A stretch of DNA of 64,000 nucleotides from Verrucomicrobiota bacterium (GTDB lineage Bacteria > Verrucomicrobiota > Kiritimatiellia > CAIQIC01 > JAGNIJ01): contig JAKLGK010000007.1 of NCBI GenBank assembly GCA_022710725.1, forward strand, positions 62,001-126,000. The letters run 5' to 3'. The notes beneath the pieces were generated by a model, which searched no databases, was not told the origin of the DNA, and saw nothing but the letters and a program-made list of their open reading frames with translations. Numbering within the stretch: position 1 is the first letter of the stretch; every line of letters starts with the position of its first letter. Of the stretch, positions 1 through 8,789 are shown piece by piece. A program made the position numbers and the translations under genes.

Positions 1-1590
1 GACGACGAGGTGAGGCCCATTGGTCTCCGACGGGGTCATTCCAAGGATCTCGAGCTGGTTCGAGTCGAAGTTGTAGCGAAGCGCGATGCCCCAGTTGCCC
101 GACAAGGACTCGTTGAGCTGCAGCTCCGCGCCCGCTGTGCCGAGCGCGTCCGGGCACACGAAGAGCCGGCCCATGTCCGCGCCGCCGACCACGTGCAGGT
201 CGGCCTGCGGATTCATGACGTTGATGCCCACCCGTCCCGGCGCGTTCACCAGGAACTGGCCGTCCGCCGTGGAGTGGAAGCTGCCGGAGGACGAGCCGTT
301 CCAGACGAACGCGCCGGCGTGGAGAGCTTGCGCTTCGCGTCCCGCCGCGAACGCCCCCGCGCCGGCGGCGACGTTCGAGAAGCCGCCGGGGATGGCCGCG
401 TAGTCGGCGTCGTTGGTGATCGTGTTGTACTGGCCGCCGCCGACGACAGCCCACGAGGCGTCGCCGCCGATCCGGTTGGCCTGGCCGGCGCCGATGAATC
501 CGTAGTCACCGTCGTCCATCCGGTTCCCGCCGCCCGCGCCGATGAAGCCCTGGTAGATCCCCGGTTGGACCTTGTTGCCCAGGCCGCCTGCGACGACGCA
601 GCCGTAGGAGCCGGTGGCGACCAGGTTGTTGTCGCCCCCGCCGATGACCGAGTACGCGGCGCGGACTTGGATCCGGTTCCCCTGTCCTCCGCCGATGGCC
701 GACTTGTACCCGTCGATCTCGTTCATCCAGCCGCCGGCGACCACGGCATTGCTGCCCTCGTAGGCGATGCGGTTGTACTGTCCTCCGCCGATAACCGCTC
801 CTCCGCCGGCATTCGTATTGTACGCCCCGCCGTCCACGACGGCATTCTCGGCGCCGAGCGCCACGTTGTAGGCCCCGCCGCCCACGATGCTGTTCATGCC
901 CCCCGCGCTGCATCCCTTGCCCATGGCGATCACATCGCTGCCGGCCGCGTTCGGCGAGGGGGTGAACGTTCCGTATTCCCGGTACCCGAGCAGCGACCCG
1001 CCTCCACCGCCCGTATTGTCGTCCGATGCCACCCATGCGCTGCCGCTCCACTTCATGACCTGGCCATTTGCCGCGCCGTTCTGGTTCATGTCGGCGAAGG
1101 AGATGCTGTCGTCCTGGATCTTCGTGCTGTCCACGGAGCTGTTGTTGAGGTGGTAGCCCATCACCGAACCGTCCGCGATCATCATCGTGGTGATGGCCCC
1201 GTTGGTCACGCCTCCCGCCAGCAGGGAGAAGGGGACGGCGACCAGCCGTTCGCGCGGCCGGAGGGCCGTGCCGTTCACCGCGACTTCGAGCCAGAAGCCG
1301 GGCACGCTCATCGACAACCACGACATGTCGCTGGCCGCGCCCTCGTCCCCGATGAACGTGGAATACAGGCCGTCCGCGACCGAGACGGTATCCGTGTCCT
1401 GGTAATGGACCATGACCGTATTCGTGGGATCGGAGTACACGCGGAATACGACCTGCGCCGCTCCGCTGTACAGGTTGGTTCCGCTGACGAGTCGGCCCTG
1501 GTAGTTGATCAGCGTCGGGAGTTGTGCGCCGGCCGGCATTCCAGTGAGGGCCACACATGCGATAACCAAGCTACAGGACGTGCTTTTCAT
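1..1590 (-). CDS. secreted repeat-rich surface protein, C-terminus beyond window
   Basis: The frame is open for 530 codons from an ATG at 1590 to the window edge, so the C-terminus is missing. AGGAGG lies 6 bases before the ATG. The N-terminus is a signal peptide with probable cleavage after AGA at residue 22, followed by L-I-N-Y-Q-G-R-L-V-S-G, the same opening as the exported protein at 8790. From about residue 225 to 410 the protein consists of degenerate units of roughly 20 residues of the form S-x-I/V-G-G-G-x-x-N, like the left-handed beta-roll heads of YadA-type adhesins and related phage-tail or surface proteins. A G-V-G-I-N-x-x-N-P-like segment follows near residue 455, often seen just before the C-terminal part of such proteins. 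It is probably a cell-surface or extracellular fibrous protein; the ligand is unknown. No membrane anchor can be judged because the end is absent. Confidence 0.75.
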   Translation of the reverse strand, partial: MKSTSCSLVIACVALTGMPAGAQLPTLINYQGRLVSGTNLYSGAAQVVFRVYSDPTNTVMVHYQDTDTVSVADGLYSTFIGDEGAASDMSWLSMSVPGFWLEVAVNGTALRPRERLVAVPFSLLAGGVTNGAITTMMIADGSVMGYHLNNSSVDSTKIQDDSISFADMNQNGAANGQVMKWSGSAWVASDDNTGGGGGSLLGYREYGTFTPSPNAAGSDVIAMGKGCSAGGMNSIVGGGAYNVALGAENAVVDGGAYNTNAGGGAVIGGGQYNRIAYEGSNAVVAGGWMNEIDGYKSAIGGGQGNRIQVRAAYSVIGGGDNNLVATGSYGCVVAGGLGNKVQPGIYQGFIGAGGGNRMDDGDYGFIGAGQANRIGGDASWAVVGGGQYNTITNDADYAAIPGGFSNVAAGAGAFAAGREAQALHAGAFVWNGSSSGSFHSTADGQFLVNAPGRVGINVMNPQADLHVVGGADMGRLFVCPDALGTAGAELQLNESLSGNWGIALRYNFDSNQLEILGMTPSETNGPHLVV

Positions 1591-1642
1591 AGCGGGCCTC
1601 CTGTCTCCCCGGCTCCGCGGGGCAACCTCGTGCTATGAAGCC

Positions 1643-1671
1643 ATTATCCCGTTCGTGGCCGGTCGAGTCAA
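1643..1671 (-). promoter_or_regulatory. sigma70-type promoter of the surface-protein gene
   Basis: Read on the minus strand: TTGACT (1666-1671), a 17-base spacer, then GATAAT (1643-1648), about 50 bases upstream of the ATG at 1590. Both hexamers match the consensus at five of six positions and the spacing is ideal. It is the clearest promoter in the window. Confidence 0.6.
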
Positions 1672-1675
1672 TTGC

Positions 1676-1693
1676 GCCGGCAAATTTACCGGC
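1676..1693. promoter_or_regulatory. inverted repeat just upstream of the -35 box
   Basis: GCCGG-CAAATTTA-CCGGC is an 18-base inverted repeat with one mismatched pair and an AAATTT centre. It begins four bases upstream of the -35 hexamer. Position and size fit an operator or activator site, but no regulator gene is nearby. Confidence 0.35.
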
Positions 1694-1790
1694 AGGGCGC
1701 GCGACGTAATCCGTGACGACTTGGTTGCGGTCGAGCTAGGGCCCGCTCCAGAACGGGTGAAGTATCACGTGAAGACCCAGGCATGTTGTC

Positions 1791-1808
1791 CATACTTTGC
1801 ATAGTATG
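1791..1808. repeat. 18-bp palindrome, CAYA-S-TT family
   Basis: CATACTT-TGCA-TAGTATG: 7-base arms with one mismatched pair around a self-complementary 4-base centre. The same layout recurs at 1894, 16289, 54342 and 54443. It lies 200 bases upstream of the surface-protein start. Confidence 0.55.
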
Positions 1809-1893
1809 AAAATCTGGCATGAACCGCGATGGATGTTATATGCAGTCCAGTAGTTGGATAGAACCTATTGCAGCTTCAGAAATATGGTTCAGG

Positions 1894-1923
1894 AATTTCC
1901 ACACTTTGCAAAGTGTGGAAATT
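1894..1923. repeat. 30-bp perfect palindrome, CAYA-S-TT family
   Basis: Perfect self-complementarity over 30 bases: an AATTTC / GAAATT outer flank, CACACTT / AAGTGTG arms and a TGCA centre. It could be a dimer-protein operator or a cruciform/hairpin element. There is no T-run, so it is not a simple terminator. Confidence 0.6.
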
Positions 1924-2079
1924 ATTCAAATCGAACACCAATAGAATTGCCGTGCAACTTCTCCTGCGTGAACGACCGGGCATCGAAGGCATGGCGCGGC
2001 ATTCCCCATGCCCAAGGCTGTCCGTTTTCACCGGAAGGCCGGATATGTCATTCCTTCCTGGCCGGCGAACGGACGTCCA

Positions 2080-4443
2080 CTACCGTCGGCTTCGCACGTA
2101 ATCCGTGATGGCCTTGAACTGGTTCTCGCCGTCCAGGCGCGCTTCCTTGAGCACGGCGGCGGCCTGGCCGCTGCCGAGGTAGTGTCCGCGCATGAACGGG
2201 TGGAGCGTCCGCTCGCGCCCGGCCCGGGAGAGGATCCACCGGTACATCGTCGGCAGGGTGAAGCCGGTGATGCCCATGGCCTCGCGCGCGAGGTCCTCCG
2301 GGTAGATCGCGTCGCGTTCCGCGGCGGGGAGCGCGTCGAACAGCTCGGCGCTGGCGACGTAGAAGATGTTCAGGTTGAAGCCTTCCTGGTCGATTCGCGG
2401 CAGGGCCTGCTCGGCGAAGGCGTACATCACGCCGCTCTCCTGCAGGACGATCGTACCGTCGCTCTTCCGCTTCGGGTCGGCGCGGCGCAGGGCGTAGAAG
2501 CCCTTCGCCGCGTCGGTCGCCGGGGCGAACTTCAGCGCGGCGCGGTCGGGGACGGTTTCCGCCGGCCGCGTGACGAACGGCGCGATCACCGCCGGGCGCG
2601 CGCGCAAGGCGGCGGCGACGAGCGGCCAGATTTCCGCCGGCTCCCACGGCGTCAGGGTGATCATCGTGCCACGGGCGAAGTTCTCCTGGAACAGCTGGAG
2701 CGGCTGCGGGCAGGCGTGGGTCGGCCCGTCCTCGCCGGTCTTGAGCCCCGCGTGGGCGCAGACCACGAAAAAGGGATGAAACTTGTAATCGGGCAGCAAC
2801 TGCTGCCGGGACTGGCTGCCGATCGCGTGGAGGCGCGCGGCGATGTGCGACAGGGGCGCCATGAACGCGCCGTAGGACGAGCCCGCGCCCGAGTGCCAGC
2901 CGTAGGCGGCGACGCCGGAGAGCACGCCGGCGATCGCGTCCTCGCAGATGCCGCCGATGCTGACGAGCCGCGCGTCCGGGTTCTTGCGGAAATCGAGGAA
3001 GCCTTCCGGGAAGCCCTTGCCGACGTTCGAGGTCGAGGTCGAGCCCATCAGGTCCGCCGCGGCGGCGAGGACCGCGCCGCCGGACTGCCGGTTGAGCCAG
3101 CCGAGGGTGTTGCCCAGCGCCTCGCGAATGGTGAGCTTGGCGCCCGGCTTGAGCTCGAGCTCCGCCGGCGCTTTGTTCGGGTCCACGACCTTCGGATCGA
3201 AGAGCACGCCGAGGCGCGGGGCGTTGGCGCGCGGCTTGCGCGCGCGCTTCTCCAGCCGCTCGCGGGACATGGCGAGGTTGTCGCCCAGAATCTGGATCTT
3301 GTCGCGGTTGGCCTCGAGGACCTCGCGGACGACCTTCAGCGCGTCCCAGTAGCAGGCCTCGATGGTGACCGGATCCACGCCGGCGCATCGCTGGGCGTCG
3401 AAGGGGCACAGCGGCAGGCGCGCGCCGACCTGGCCTAGCAGCGGCGCGATGGCATTCTGGAATCCCTCGGAGCAGAACTTGTGGCCGGCGCCGTGCGAGG
3501 CCTTGCCCTCGATGCCGTACTGCCAGCCTTTTACGGTCCGGTACACGATCGCCGTCGGCTGGCCGCTGCCGAGGAAGTCCAGGGCGCGCTGCTGGGCGAG
3601 GAGCACCATGCGGAAGTCCTTCCCGTCGGGGACGTAGACCACGTTCCAATCCTGCGCGTACGCGAACTCGGCGGGGTCCCACTGGACGTAGTCGCCGGGA
3701 TTCCCGTCCTCGCGGCAGACGCGGTTGCTGTCGATGGACGCCTGGTTCCAGTCGAGGTGCATGAAGAGGTTCTTCAAGCCGGTGGTCGCGGCGCAGGCCA
3801 TGGCCTCGGACACGCGGCCGGGGGTCATGCCGCCCTCGCCCTCGATCATGTGCACGCGCGGCGGGTCGTCGCGGTAGATGTCCATCGCGGCCAGCGCGAG
3901 GCCGGCGGTCGAGCAGTCGCCGACGCCCGAGGCGCCGGTGGAGAGCTTGAGGAAGGGCGTGGCCGGGGTGGGGTGGCCGTCGAGCGCCCGCGCGCCGAAC
4001 TGCCGGAAGAGAGGCGTGTCGTTCACGGGATTGCGCCGGAACCCGAGCAGATCCTCGAGGTGGAATTGCATCCGGGGGTTGGCGGGCAGCAGGTCGGGCC
4101 GCGCGATGCGGACGACCTCGTTGCGCAGCGCCCACAACCCGTACAGGCCGAGGGCCTTGTGGCCGGCCGCGTAGGAGATCAGGTCGGCGGTCGGCGACTC
4201 GGGGTCGGAGACGTCGTAGTCCATGGTGTGGAAGATCAGCGACTGGACGATGCGCCCGGACGAGATCGAGCCGCCGGGGTGGCCGGAGCCCGGCACGAAG
4301 TTGTAGAGGATCGCCACGAGGGCCCGGTAGACGAGGTCGAAGAACTCGAACGCATTGAGTTCGTTCTGGGAGATGGCGGGCAGGTCGCCAGCCTTCTCGG
4401 CCATGTTGATCCAGACCGCGCGCTTGGAAACAGTCGATGACAT
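2080..4443 (-). CDS. transketolase-family thiamine-diphosphate enzyme
   Basis: 787 residues if translation starts at the ATG at 4443, which has GGAG seven bases upstream; a second ATG at 4449 is too close to that site. The N-terminal half carries transketolase landmarks: S-G-H-P-G-G-S in the substrate channel, A-A-G-H-K-A-L-G-L-Y, L-D-G-H-P-T, S-T-G-A-S-G-V-G, and I-E-G-E-G-G-M-T in the position of the G-D-G-E cofactor motif, followed by an L-D-W-N-Q-A-S-I-D stretch. The C-terminal half contains the pyrimidine-binding and transketolase C domains. Transketolases move two-carbon ketol units in the pentose phosphate pathway. The protein is over 100 residues longer than usual, so its sugar substrate is uncertain. 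It is divergent from the aminotransferase gene. The stop lies next to the gene-free region. Confidence 0.8.
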   Translation of the reverse strand: MSSTVSKRAVWINMAEKAGDLPAISQNELNAFEFFDLVYRALVAILYNFVPGSGHPGGSISSGRIVQSLIFHTMDYDVSDPESPTADLISYAAGHKALGLYGLWALRNEVVRIARPDLLPANPRMQFHLEDLLGFRRNPVNDTPLFRQFGARALDGHPTPATPFLKLSTGASGVGDCSTAGLALAAMDIYRDDPPRVHMIEGEGGMTPGRVSEAMACAATTGLKNLFMHLDWNQASIDSNRVCREDGNPGDYVQWDPAEFAYAQDWNVVYVPDGKDFRMVLLAQQRALDFLGSGQPTAIVYRTVKGWQYGIEGKASHGAGHKFCSEGFQNAIAPLLGQVGARLPLCPFDAQRCAGVDPVTIEACYWDALKVVREVLEANRDKIQILGDNLAMSRERLEKRARKPRANAPRLGVLFDPKVVDPNKAPAELELKPGAKLTIREALGNTLGWLNRQSGGAVLAAAADLMGSTSTSNVGKGFPEGFLDFRKNPDARLVSIGGICEDAIAGVLSGVAAYGWHSGAGSSYGAFMAPLSHIAARLHAIGSQSRQQLLPDYKFHPFFVVCAHAGLKTGEDGPTHACPQPLQLFQENFARGTMITLTPWEPAEIWPLVAAALRARPAVIAPFVTRPAETVPDRAALKFAPATDAAKGFYALRRADPKRKSDGTIVLQESGVMYAFAEQALPRIDQEGFNLNIFYVASAELFDALPAAERDAIYPEDLAREAMGITGFTLPTMYRWILSRAGRERTLHPFMRGHYLGSGQAAAVLKEARLDGENQFKAITDYVRSRR

Positions 4444-4449
4444 GGGCAT

Positions 4450-4531
4450 TCTCCAGTTTTTTACCTTGTACAGTTTTCCCGGTTCTGCTGTAAACTGAAA
4501 CATTACATAACTCAAGGCGCGGGAGGCAACC
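4450..4531. promoter_or_regulatory. divergent promoter region, transketolase-like / aminotransferase
   Basis: 82 bases separate two outward-facing genes. On the minus strand TTTACA, 18 bases and TACAAG form a plausible promoter for the transketolase-like gene. On the plus strand TTGTAC (4466-4471) and TAAACT (4491-4496) are 19 bases apart, a weaker match. CAGTTT / AAACTG copies sit at either side of the region. Confidence 0.35.
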
Positions 4532-5725
4532 ATGGCTATTGCGAATCGGATCGGGCGGTTGGGCACGGAGACGGCGTTCGCGGTGTCCGAGGACGCGCGG
4601 GCGTGGGCGGCGAAGGGACACGACGTGTACCCGTTCCACCTGGGCGACATGAACATCCGCACGCCGCTGAACATCATCGAGGCGGCGCACAAGGCGATGC
4701 TGGACGGCAAGACGGGCTACTGCCCCGCGGCCGGCATCCCGGAGCTGCGCGAGGTCATCGCGGCCGACCTGGGCAAGAACCGCGGCATCAGCTTCAAGAT
4801 GGAGAACGTGTCCATCCAGCCCGGCGGCAAGCCGGTGATCGGCAAGTTCTTCCAGGCCCTCATGAACGAGGGCGACGAGGTGCTCTACCCGAACCCGGGC
4901 TATCCGATCTACGAGTCGCAGATCCAGTTCGTCGGCGGCGTGGCCGTCCCGTACGGGTACCGGATGACGAAGAACGGCTTCGAGATGGAGCGGGACAAGA
5001 TCGAGGCCGCCATCACGAAGCGGACGCGCTTCTTCGTGTACAACAACGGCCAGAACCCGCTGGGCGCGGAGTCGACCGACGAGGAAATGCAGTGGCTGGC
5101 CGACCTGTGCATCCGGCACAACCTGTGGGTCCTTGCCGACGAGCCCTACTTCCACACGCGCTACTCCGGCAAGAGCAAGAGCATCACCAGCCTGCCCGGC
5201 ATGCAGGAGCGCTCGGTGATCCTGATGTCCTTCTCCAAGCGCTATGCCATGACCGGCTGGCGGCTCGGCGGCGCGCTGGGCCCGAAGGCCGTGATCGACG
5301 TCATCAACAAGCTCAACGTCAACCAGGAGTCCTGCTCCTGCCAGTTCATCCAGTACGCCGGCGTCGAGGCGCTGAAGGGCGACCAGTCCGGCGCGCTGGA
5401 GATCAACCGCGTGCTCAAGGAGCGGCGCGACGTGCTGGTCGCGGCCCTGCGCGATATCAAGGGCGTCACGGTCTACAACCCCGAGGTCACCTTCTACCTG
5501 TTCCCGGACGTCACCGAGGTGTTCAAGCGCCGCGGGTACAGCGACCAGCAGAAGTTCCGCCTCGACACCTTGCGCGAGACGGGCATCTCCTTCTGCTCGC
5601 GCAGCCACTTCGGCAAGCCGCTGCCGGGCGAGGACCGGGTCTACATCCGGTTTGCTTTCTCCGGCATCAACGTGGACCGCATCCGCGAGGGGCTGGCGAA
5701 GCTGAAGGCCTACTGGGAATCCTGA
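4532..5725 (+). CDS. class I/II PLP-dependent aminotransferase (aspartate-aminotransferase-like)
   Basis: 397 residues, the usual length for fold-type I aminotransferases. GGGAGG lies six bases before the ATG. The pyridoxal phosphate lysine is in S-F-S-K-R-Y-A-M-T-G-W-R-L-G near residue 236. N-N-G-Q-N-P-L-G and A-D-E-P-Y-F carry the residues that normally contact the cofactor ring, and R-F-A-F-S near the C-terminus holds the carboxylate-binding arginine. It transfers an amino group between an amino acid and a 2-oxo acid in the cytoplasm. The exact substrate cannot be read from sequence; aspartate, alanine or an aromatic amino acid are possible. It is divergent from the transketolase-like gene and appears to be a single-gene unit. 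Confidence 0.8.
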   Translation: MAIANRIGRLGTETAFAVSEDARAWAAKGHDVYPFHLGDMNIRTPLNIIEAAHKAMLDGKTGYCPAAGIPELREVIAADLGKNRGISFKMENVSIQPGGKPVIGKFFQALMNEGDEVLYPNPGYPIYESQIQFVGGVAVPYGYRMTKNGFEMERDKIEAAITKRTRFFVYNNGQNPLGAESTDEEMQWLADLCIRHNLWVLADEPYFHTRYSGKSKSITSLPGMQERSVILMSFSKRYAMTGWRLGGALGPKAVIDVINKLNVNQESCSCQFIQYAGVEALKGDQSGALEINRVLKERRDVLVAALRDIKGVTVYNPEVTFYLFPDVTEVFKRRGYSDQQKFRLDTLRETGISFCSRSHFGKPLPGEDRVYIRFAFSGINVDRIREGLAKLKAYWES

Positions 5726-5794
5726 CCCGGCCAGAAAAGACTTTTCACGCCGGTTGCGAAGGCGCAGGATGGCCTCCGTAAGAGGGAGGCTTTC

Positions 5795-8707
5795 ATGATA
5801 CCGCTTTCCGCCGCCGGCCGGTTGGGGTTCGCGCTGGCCCTTCTCCTGCCGTGGTCCGCCCGCGCCCTGACCGTGGACATTAATAGCCGGGAATCGGTGC
5901 GCGATTTCTATAACGACGTGTACCTGGCCTCCGATGCGGCCATCAACTGGACGGGCAACCACGCCGCCTGCAACGAGGGCGACACGGCGCAGGCCTTCAA
6001 GGATGACACCCTGCTGCGCGTGAACTGGTTCCGGGTCATGGCCGGCTTGCCCGAGGTGACCTGGGATGCCGCCTGGGTCGCCGATTGCCAGAAGGCCGCT
6101 TTGTTGCAGAGCCGAAACAACTTCATCGAGCATCACCCCCCGGCTTCCAGCCTCTGCATGGACAACGCGTCCTCCAATGCGTCGTGGCGCTCGAACTTGA
6201 GCCAGACGACGGGTTACGATGCCGTCGTGGACCAGATGCGGGACTGGGGACCCGACAACTTCTTCTGCGGACACCGGCGCTGGCTTCTCGATCCGCGCAT
6301 GCGGGAAACGGGATCGGGCAGCGTGCCCGCCACGGGTTCCTACGGGGCCCGGATGGCGCTCTACGCCTGGGACGGCTTTGACAGCGCCCGGTCGCGCCAG
6401 GCCATCCGGGGCGGGTTCGTGAGCTGGCCTCCCGCGGGGTACGTGCCTTACCAGACCGTTTATGGCCGCTGGTCCCTGTCGGTTTCCAACGCCGATTTCT
6501 CGGCGGCGTCGGTCACCATGACGGCGAACGGCACCCCCATCACCGTGTCCCTTGATGACCGCACGACCACCCTGTACGCCGACAATACCATTGTCTGGAG
6601 ACCCCAGGGCGTCTCGGATGCCTTCATCTGGACCAAGCCGACCACGGACTCCAACTACACCGTGGAAGTCAGTAACGTCATCATCGGGGGCGCGCCGCGG
6701 ACCTTCAACTACACCGTCACGGTCATCGACCCCGCCGTCGGCGGCGCCACGCCGCCGTCCACACCCGGCAACGTGCGCGCGAGCAACGGGACGTACGTCA
6801 ACTACGTGCTCGTGCAATGGGACGCCGCCGCCGGCGCGACCTTCTACCAGGTCTGGCGCAACACCATCAACGACACCGACGGCGCTTCCTGCATCAAGGA
6901 ACGCGACCTGGACTTGAGCTTCACCGACAACACCGCCGTGCCGGAACAGGAGTACTACTACTTTGTGCGCGCCGGCAACGACGACGGGTACAGCGATTAC
7001 AGCGTGGGCAACTCCGGCTGGGCCGCGCTGGCGGTCCCGGCGGCGCCCACCGGGGTCAAGGCCAGCGACGGCACCCACGAGGACCGGGTGGAGATTCAAT
7101 GGAACGCGGTGGGCGGCGCCACGCTGTACCAGGTCTGGCGCAACGATTCCAACAGCTTGAACGGCGCCGCGTCCATCAAGAACGTGGCGGGGCACCTGAA
7201 CAGCGCGAACGATTACGATGCCACGCCCGGCCAGGGCTATTACTACTGGGTGCGCGCGGAAAACCAGGGCGGGTGGGGGCCCTACAGCGGCAGCGATTCA
7301 GGGCATGTCGCGGTCGCGGCCGCGCCGCCGGAGGCGCCCGACACGCTGTGGGCCAGCGACGGGAAGTACACCAACAAGGTGTATCTCATGATGCAGATCC
7401 CCCCGGACACCACGGGATTTGATATCTGGCGCGCCTATCAGGATAACGTGGATGCCGCCGCCAAGATTGTCGAAAACCACCCGAGCGGGGAGTACAGCGA
7501 CTTCGATGTGACCCCGGGCCTGTATTACTTTTACTGGGTTCAAGCCCGGAATGCCGACGGCGTGAGCGGGTTCAGCCCCGGCGACAGCGGCTATGCCAGC
7601 AACGCGGTCCACGCGCCTGCGAAGCCGCCCTGCATCTCCGCCAGCCAGGGCACATACCTGGACCGCGTGACGATCGAGTTTTGCCCGGTCGAGTATCGGA
7701 CGGCGTATCACTATGAAATATGGCGCAATGCCGTGGACAACCCGGCCGGCGCGACGTGCTTTGCCATTCTGGATCCCACGGAGTCGGCGGCCACCGATTC
7801 CAACCTGGAGCCCGGCACGACCAATTACTACTTTGTCACGGCCACGAATCAATATGGCCGCGGCCCCTTCAGCGACAGCGCCAAGGGATACACCATGCCC
7901 GGCACGCCGGCGCCCACCAACCTGGTGGCTTCGGATGGTACCCACGTGGGATCGGTCCTGGTGTCGTGGAACGGCGTGGGCACCACGTATGCCTCCGTTT
8001 GGCGCCATACGAACAATACTTCCGCGGCGGCCACCTGCATTGCGCCGAACCAGAACCAACCCTATCACATTGATTACAGCGCCACGCCGGGCCAGGTGTA
8101 TTACTACTGGGCCAAGGCCTTTTCGGGGTCGGTCACAAGCGGATTCAGCAACGTGGACACCGGTTATGCCGGCGCGGACAACCCGCCCCCGGCCCCGGGT
8201 AACGTGCAGGCCACGCGGGGCGTGTACAATAACTACATCGGCGTAACCTGGGACAAGGTCCTGGACGCGGACTGGTATGAGGTCTGGCGCAACACCAGCG
8301 AGGACACGGCCACGGCCACGCGCAGGGACGGCCATACGACCAACAACGTGTCCTGGACCGATCCGGCGCCGTCCTGGCTGATCGGGTATTACTACTGGGT
8401 GCGCAGCGTGAATGAGAACGGCACGAGTGCGTGGTCCTCGGCGGCCTGCGGCTACATGGCGGGAGCCATGTCGGTGCCGGAAATGCGCGTGGCCACCAGG
8501 CTGGGCAACATCTGGGTGATGGCCATGACCAACCTGACCGTCGGCCTGACCAACTATATTCAGAGCACCACCAATCTCATGCCGGGCTCCCAATGGATAC
8601 AGCGCGGGGCGATCACCCCCTCCCGGGACCGGTCGTTCTGGATAGGCCTGATGCCGGGCGAAAGACGTTTTTACCGCATTGTCGTGAATCCGCCGGACGG
8701 CCCTTGA
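5795..8707 (+). CDS. secreted CAP-domain protein with six fibronectin type III repeats
   Basis: 970 residues; GAGGGAGG precedes the ATG. A signal peptide ends around residue 24 (S-A-R-A). Residues about 40-180 form a CAP (SCP/PR-1) domain, recognisable by R-V-N-W-F-R-V-M-A-G-L-P-E-V and the histidine-rich E-H-H-P-P loop. After an Ig-like linker, six fibronectin type III modules of about 96 residues start near residues 321, 414, 511, 607, 704 and 797. Each opens with P-x-x-A/S-x-G-x-Y/H and contains Y-x-V-W-R-N or a variant and Y-Y-Y-W-V-R-A. The last 75 residues are a small C-terminal domain ending in R-R-F-Y-R-I-V-V, seen at the ends of many exported proteins in this superphylum. It is probably an extracellular adhesin or scaffold. 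It is followed by another exported protein after 82 bases. Confidence 0.78.
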   Translation: MIPLSAAGRLGFALALLLPWSARALTVDINSRESVRDFYNDVYLASDAAINWTGNHAACNEGDTAQAFKDDTLLRVNWFRVMAGLPEVTWDAAWVADCQKAALLQSRNNFIEHHPPASSLCMDNASSNASWRSNLSQTTGYDAVVDQMRDWGPDNFFCGHRRWLLDPRMRETGSGSVPATGSYGARMALYAWDGFDSARSRQAIRGGFVSWPPAGYVPYQTVYGRWSLSVSNADFSAASVTMTANGTPITVSLDDRTTTLYADNTIVWRPQGVSDAFIWTKPTTDSNYTVEVSNVIIGGAPRTFNYTVTVIDPAVGGATPPSTPGNVRASNGTYVNYVLVQWDAAAGATFYQVWRNTINDTDGASCIKERDLDLSFTDNTAVPEQEYYYFVRAGNDDGYSDYSVGNSGWAALAVPAAPTGVKASDGTHEDRVEIQWNAVGGATLYQVWRNDSNSLNGAASIKNVAGHLNSANDYDATPGQGYYYWVRAENQGGWGPYSGSDSGHVAVAAAPPEAPDTLWASDGKYTNKVYLMMQIPPDTTGFDIWRAYQDNVDAAAKIVENHPSGEYSDFDVTPGLYYFYWVQARNADGVSGFSPGDSGYASNAVHAPAKPPCISASQGTYLDRVTIEFCPVEYRTAYHYEIWRNAVDNPAGATCFAILDPTESAATDSNLEPGTTNYYFVTATNQYGRGPFSDSAKGYTMPGTPAPTNLVASDGTHVGSVLVSWNGVGTTYASVWRHTNNTSAAATCIAPNQNQPYHIDYSATPGQVYYYWAKAFSGSVTSGFSNVDTGYAGADNPPPAPGNVQATRGVYNNYIGVTWDKVLDADWYEVWRNTSEDTATATRRDGHTTNNVSWTDPAPSWLIGYYYWVRSVNENGTSAWSSAACGYMAGAMSVPEMRVATRLGNIWVMAMTNLTVGLTNYIQSTTNLMPGSQWIQRGAITPSRDRSFWIGLMPGERRFYRIVVNPPDGP

Positions 8708-8789
8708 TTCGTGTCGGCGAGGTGCGCCGGACGGCGGGACACCACAAGCCTTGTACATGATCGTGGTGGATCGTCACGGGGAGGGAATC

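Larger units (their letters stand above)
1591..2079. other. 489-base gene-free region
   Basis: This stretch separates the start of the surface-protein gene from the end of the transketolase-like gene; both are read leftward. It holds the promoter and inverted repeat described separately and two palindromes (1791-1808 and 1894-1923). The part from about 1790 to 1960 is clearly more AT-rich than its surroundings. Short reading frames here have no ribosome site or recognisable protein, and I see no RNA gene. Confidence 0.6.

Noticed and set aside
10..1638. Long open frame on the plus strand antisense to the surface-protein gene
   Set aside because: It shares codon boundaries with the minus-strand gene, has no ribosome site, and its residues are Arg/Val/Asp/Ala-rich as expected of an antisense shadow of GC-rich coding DNA. 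Similar shadows, including very long ones such as 2048-7195 minus and 35512-40350 minus, were left out for the same reason.
1704..1716. 13-base identity (ACGTAATCCGTGA) with 2096-2108 in the transketolase-like gene, a possible decayed gene remnant
   Set aside because: The match does not extend convincingly beyond 13 bases and no further transketolase sequence is recognisable, so chance or a tiny duplication is enough.
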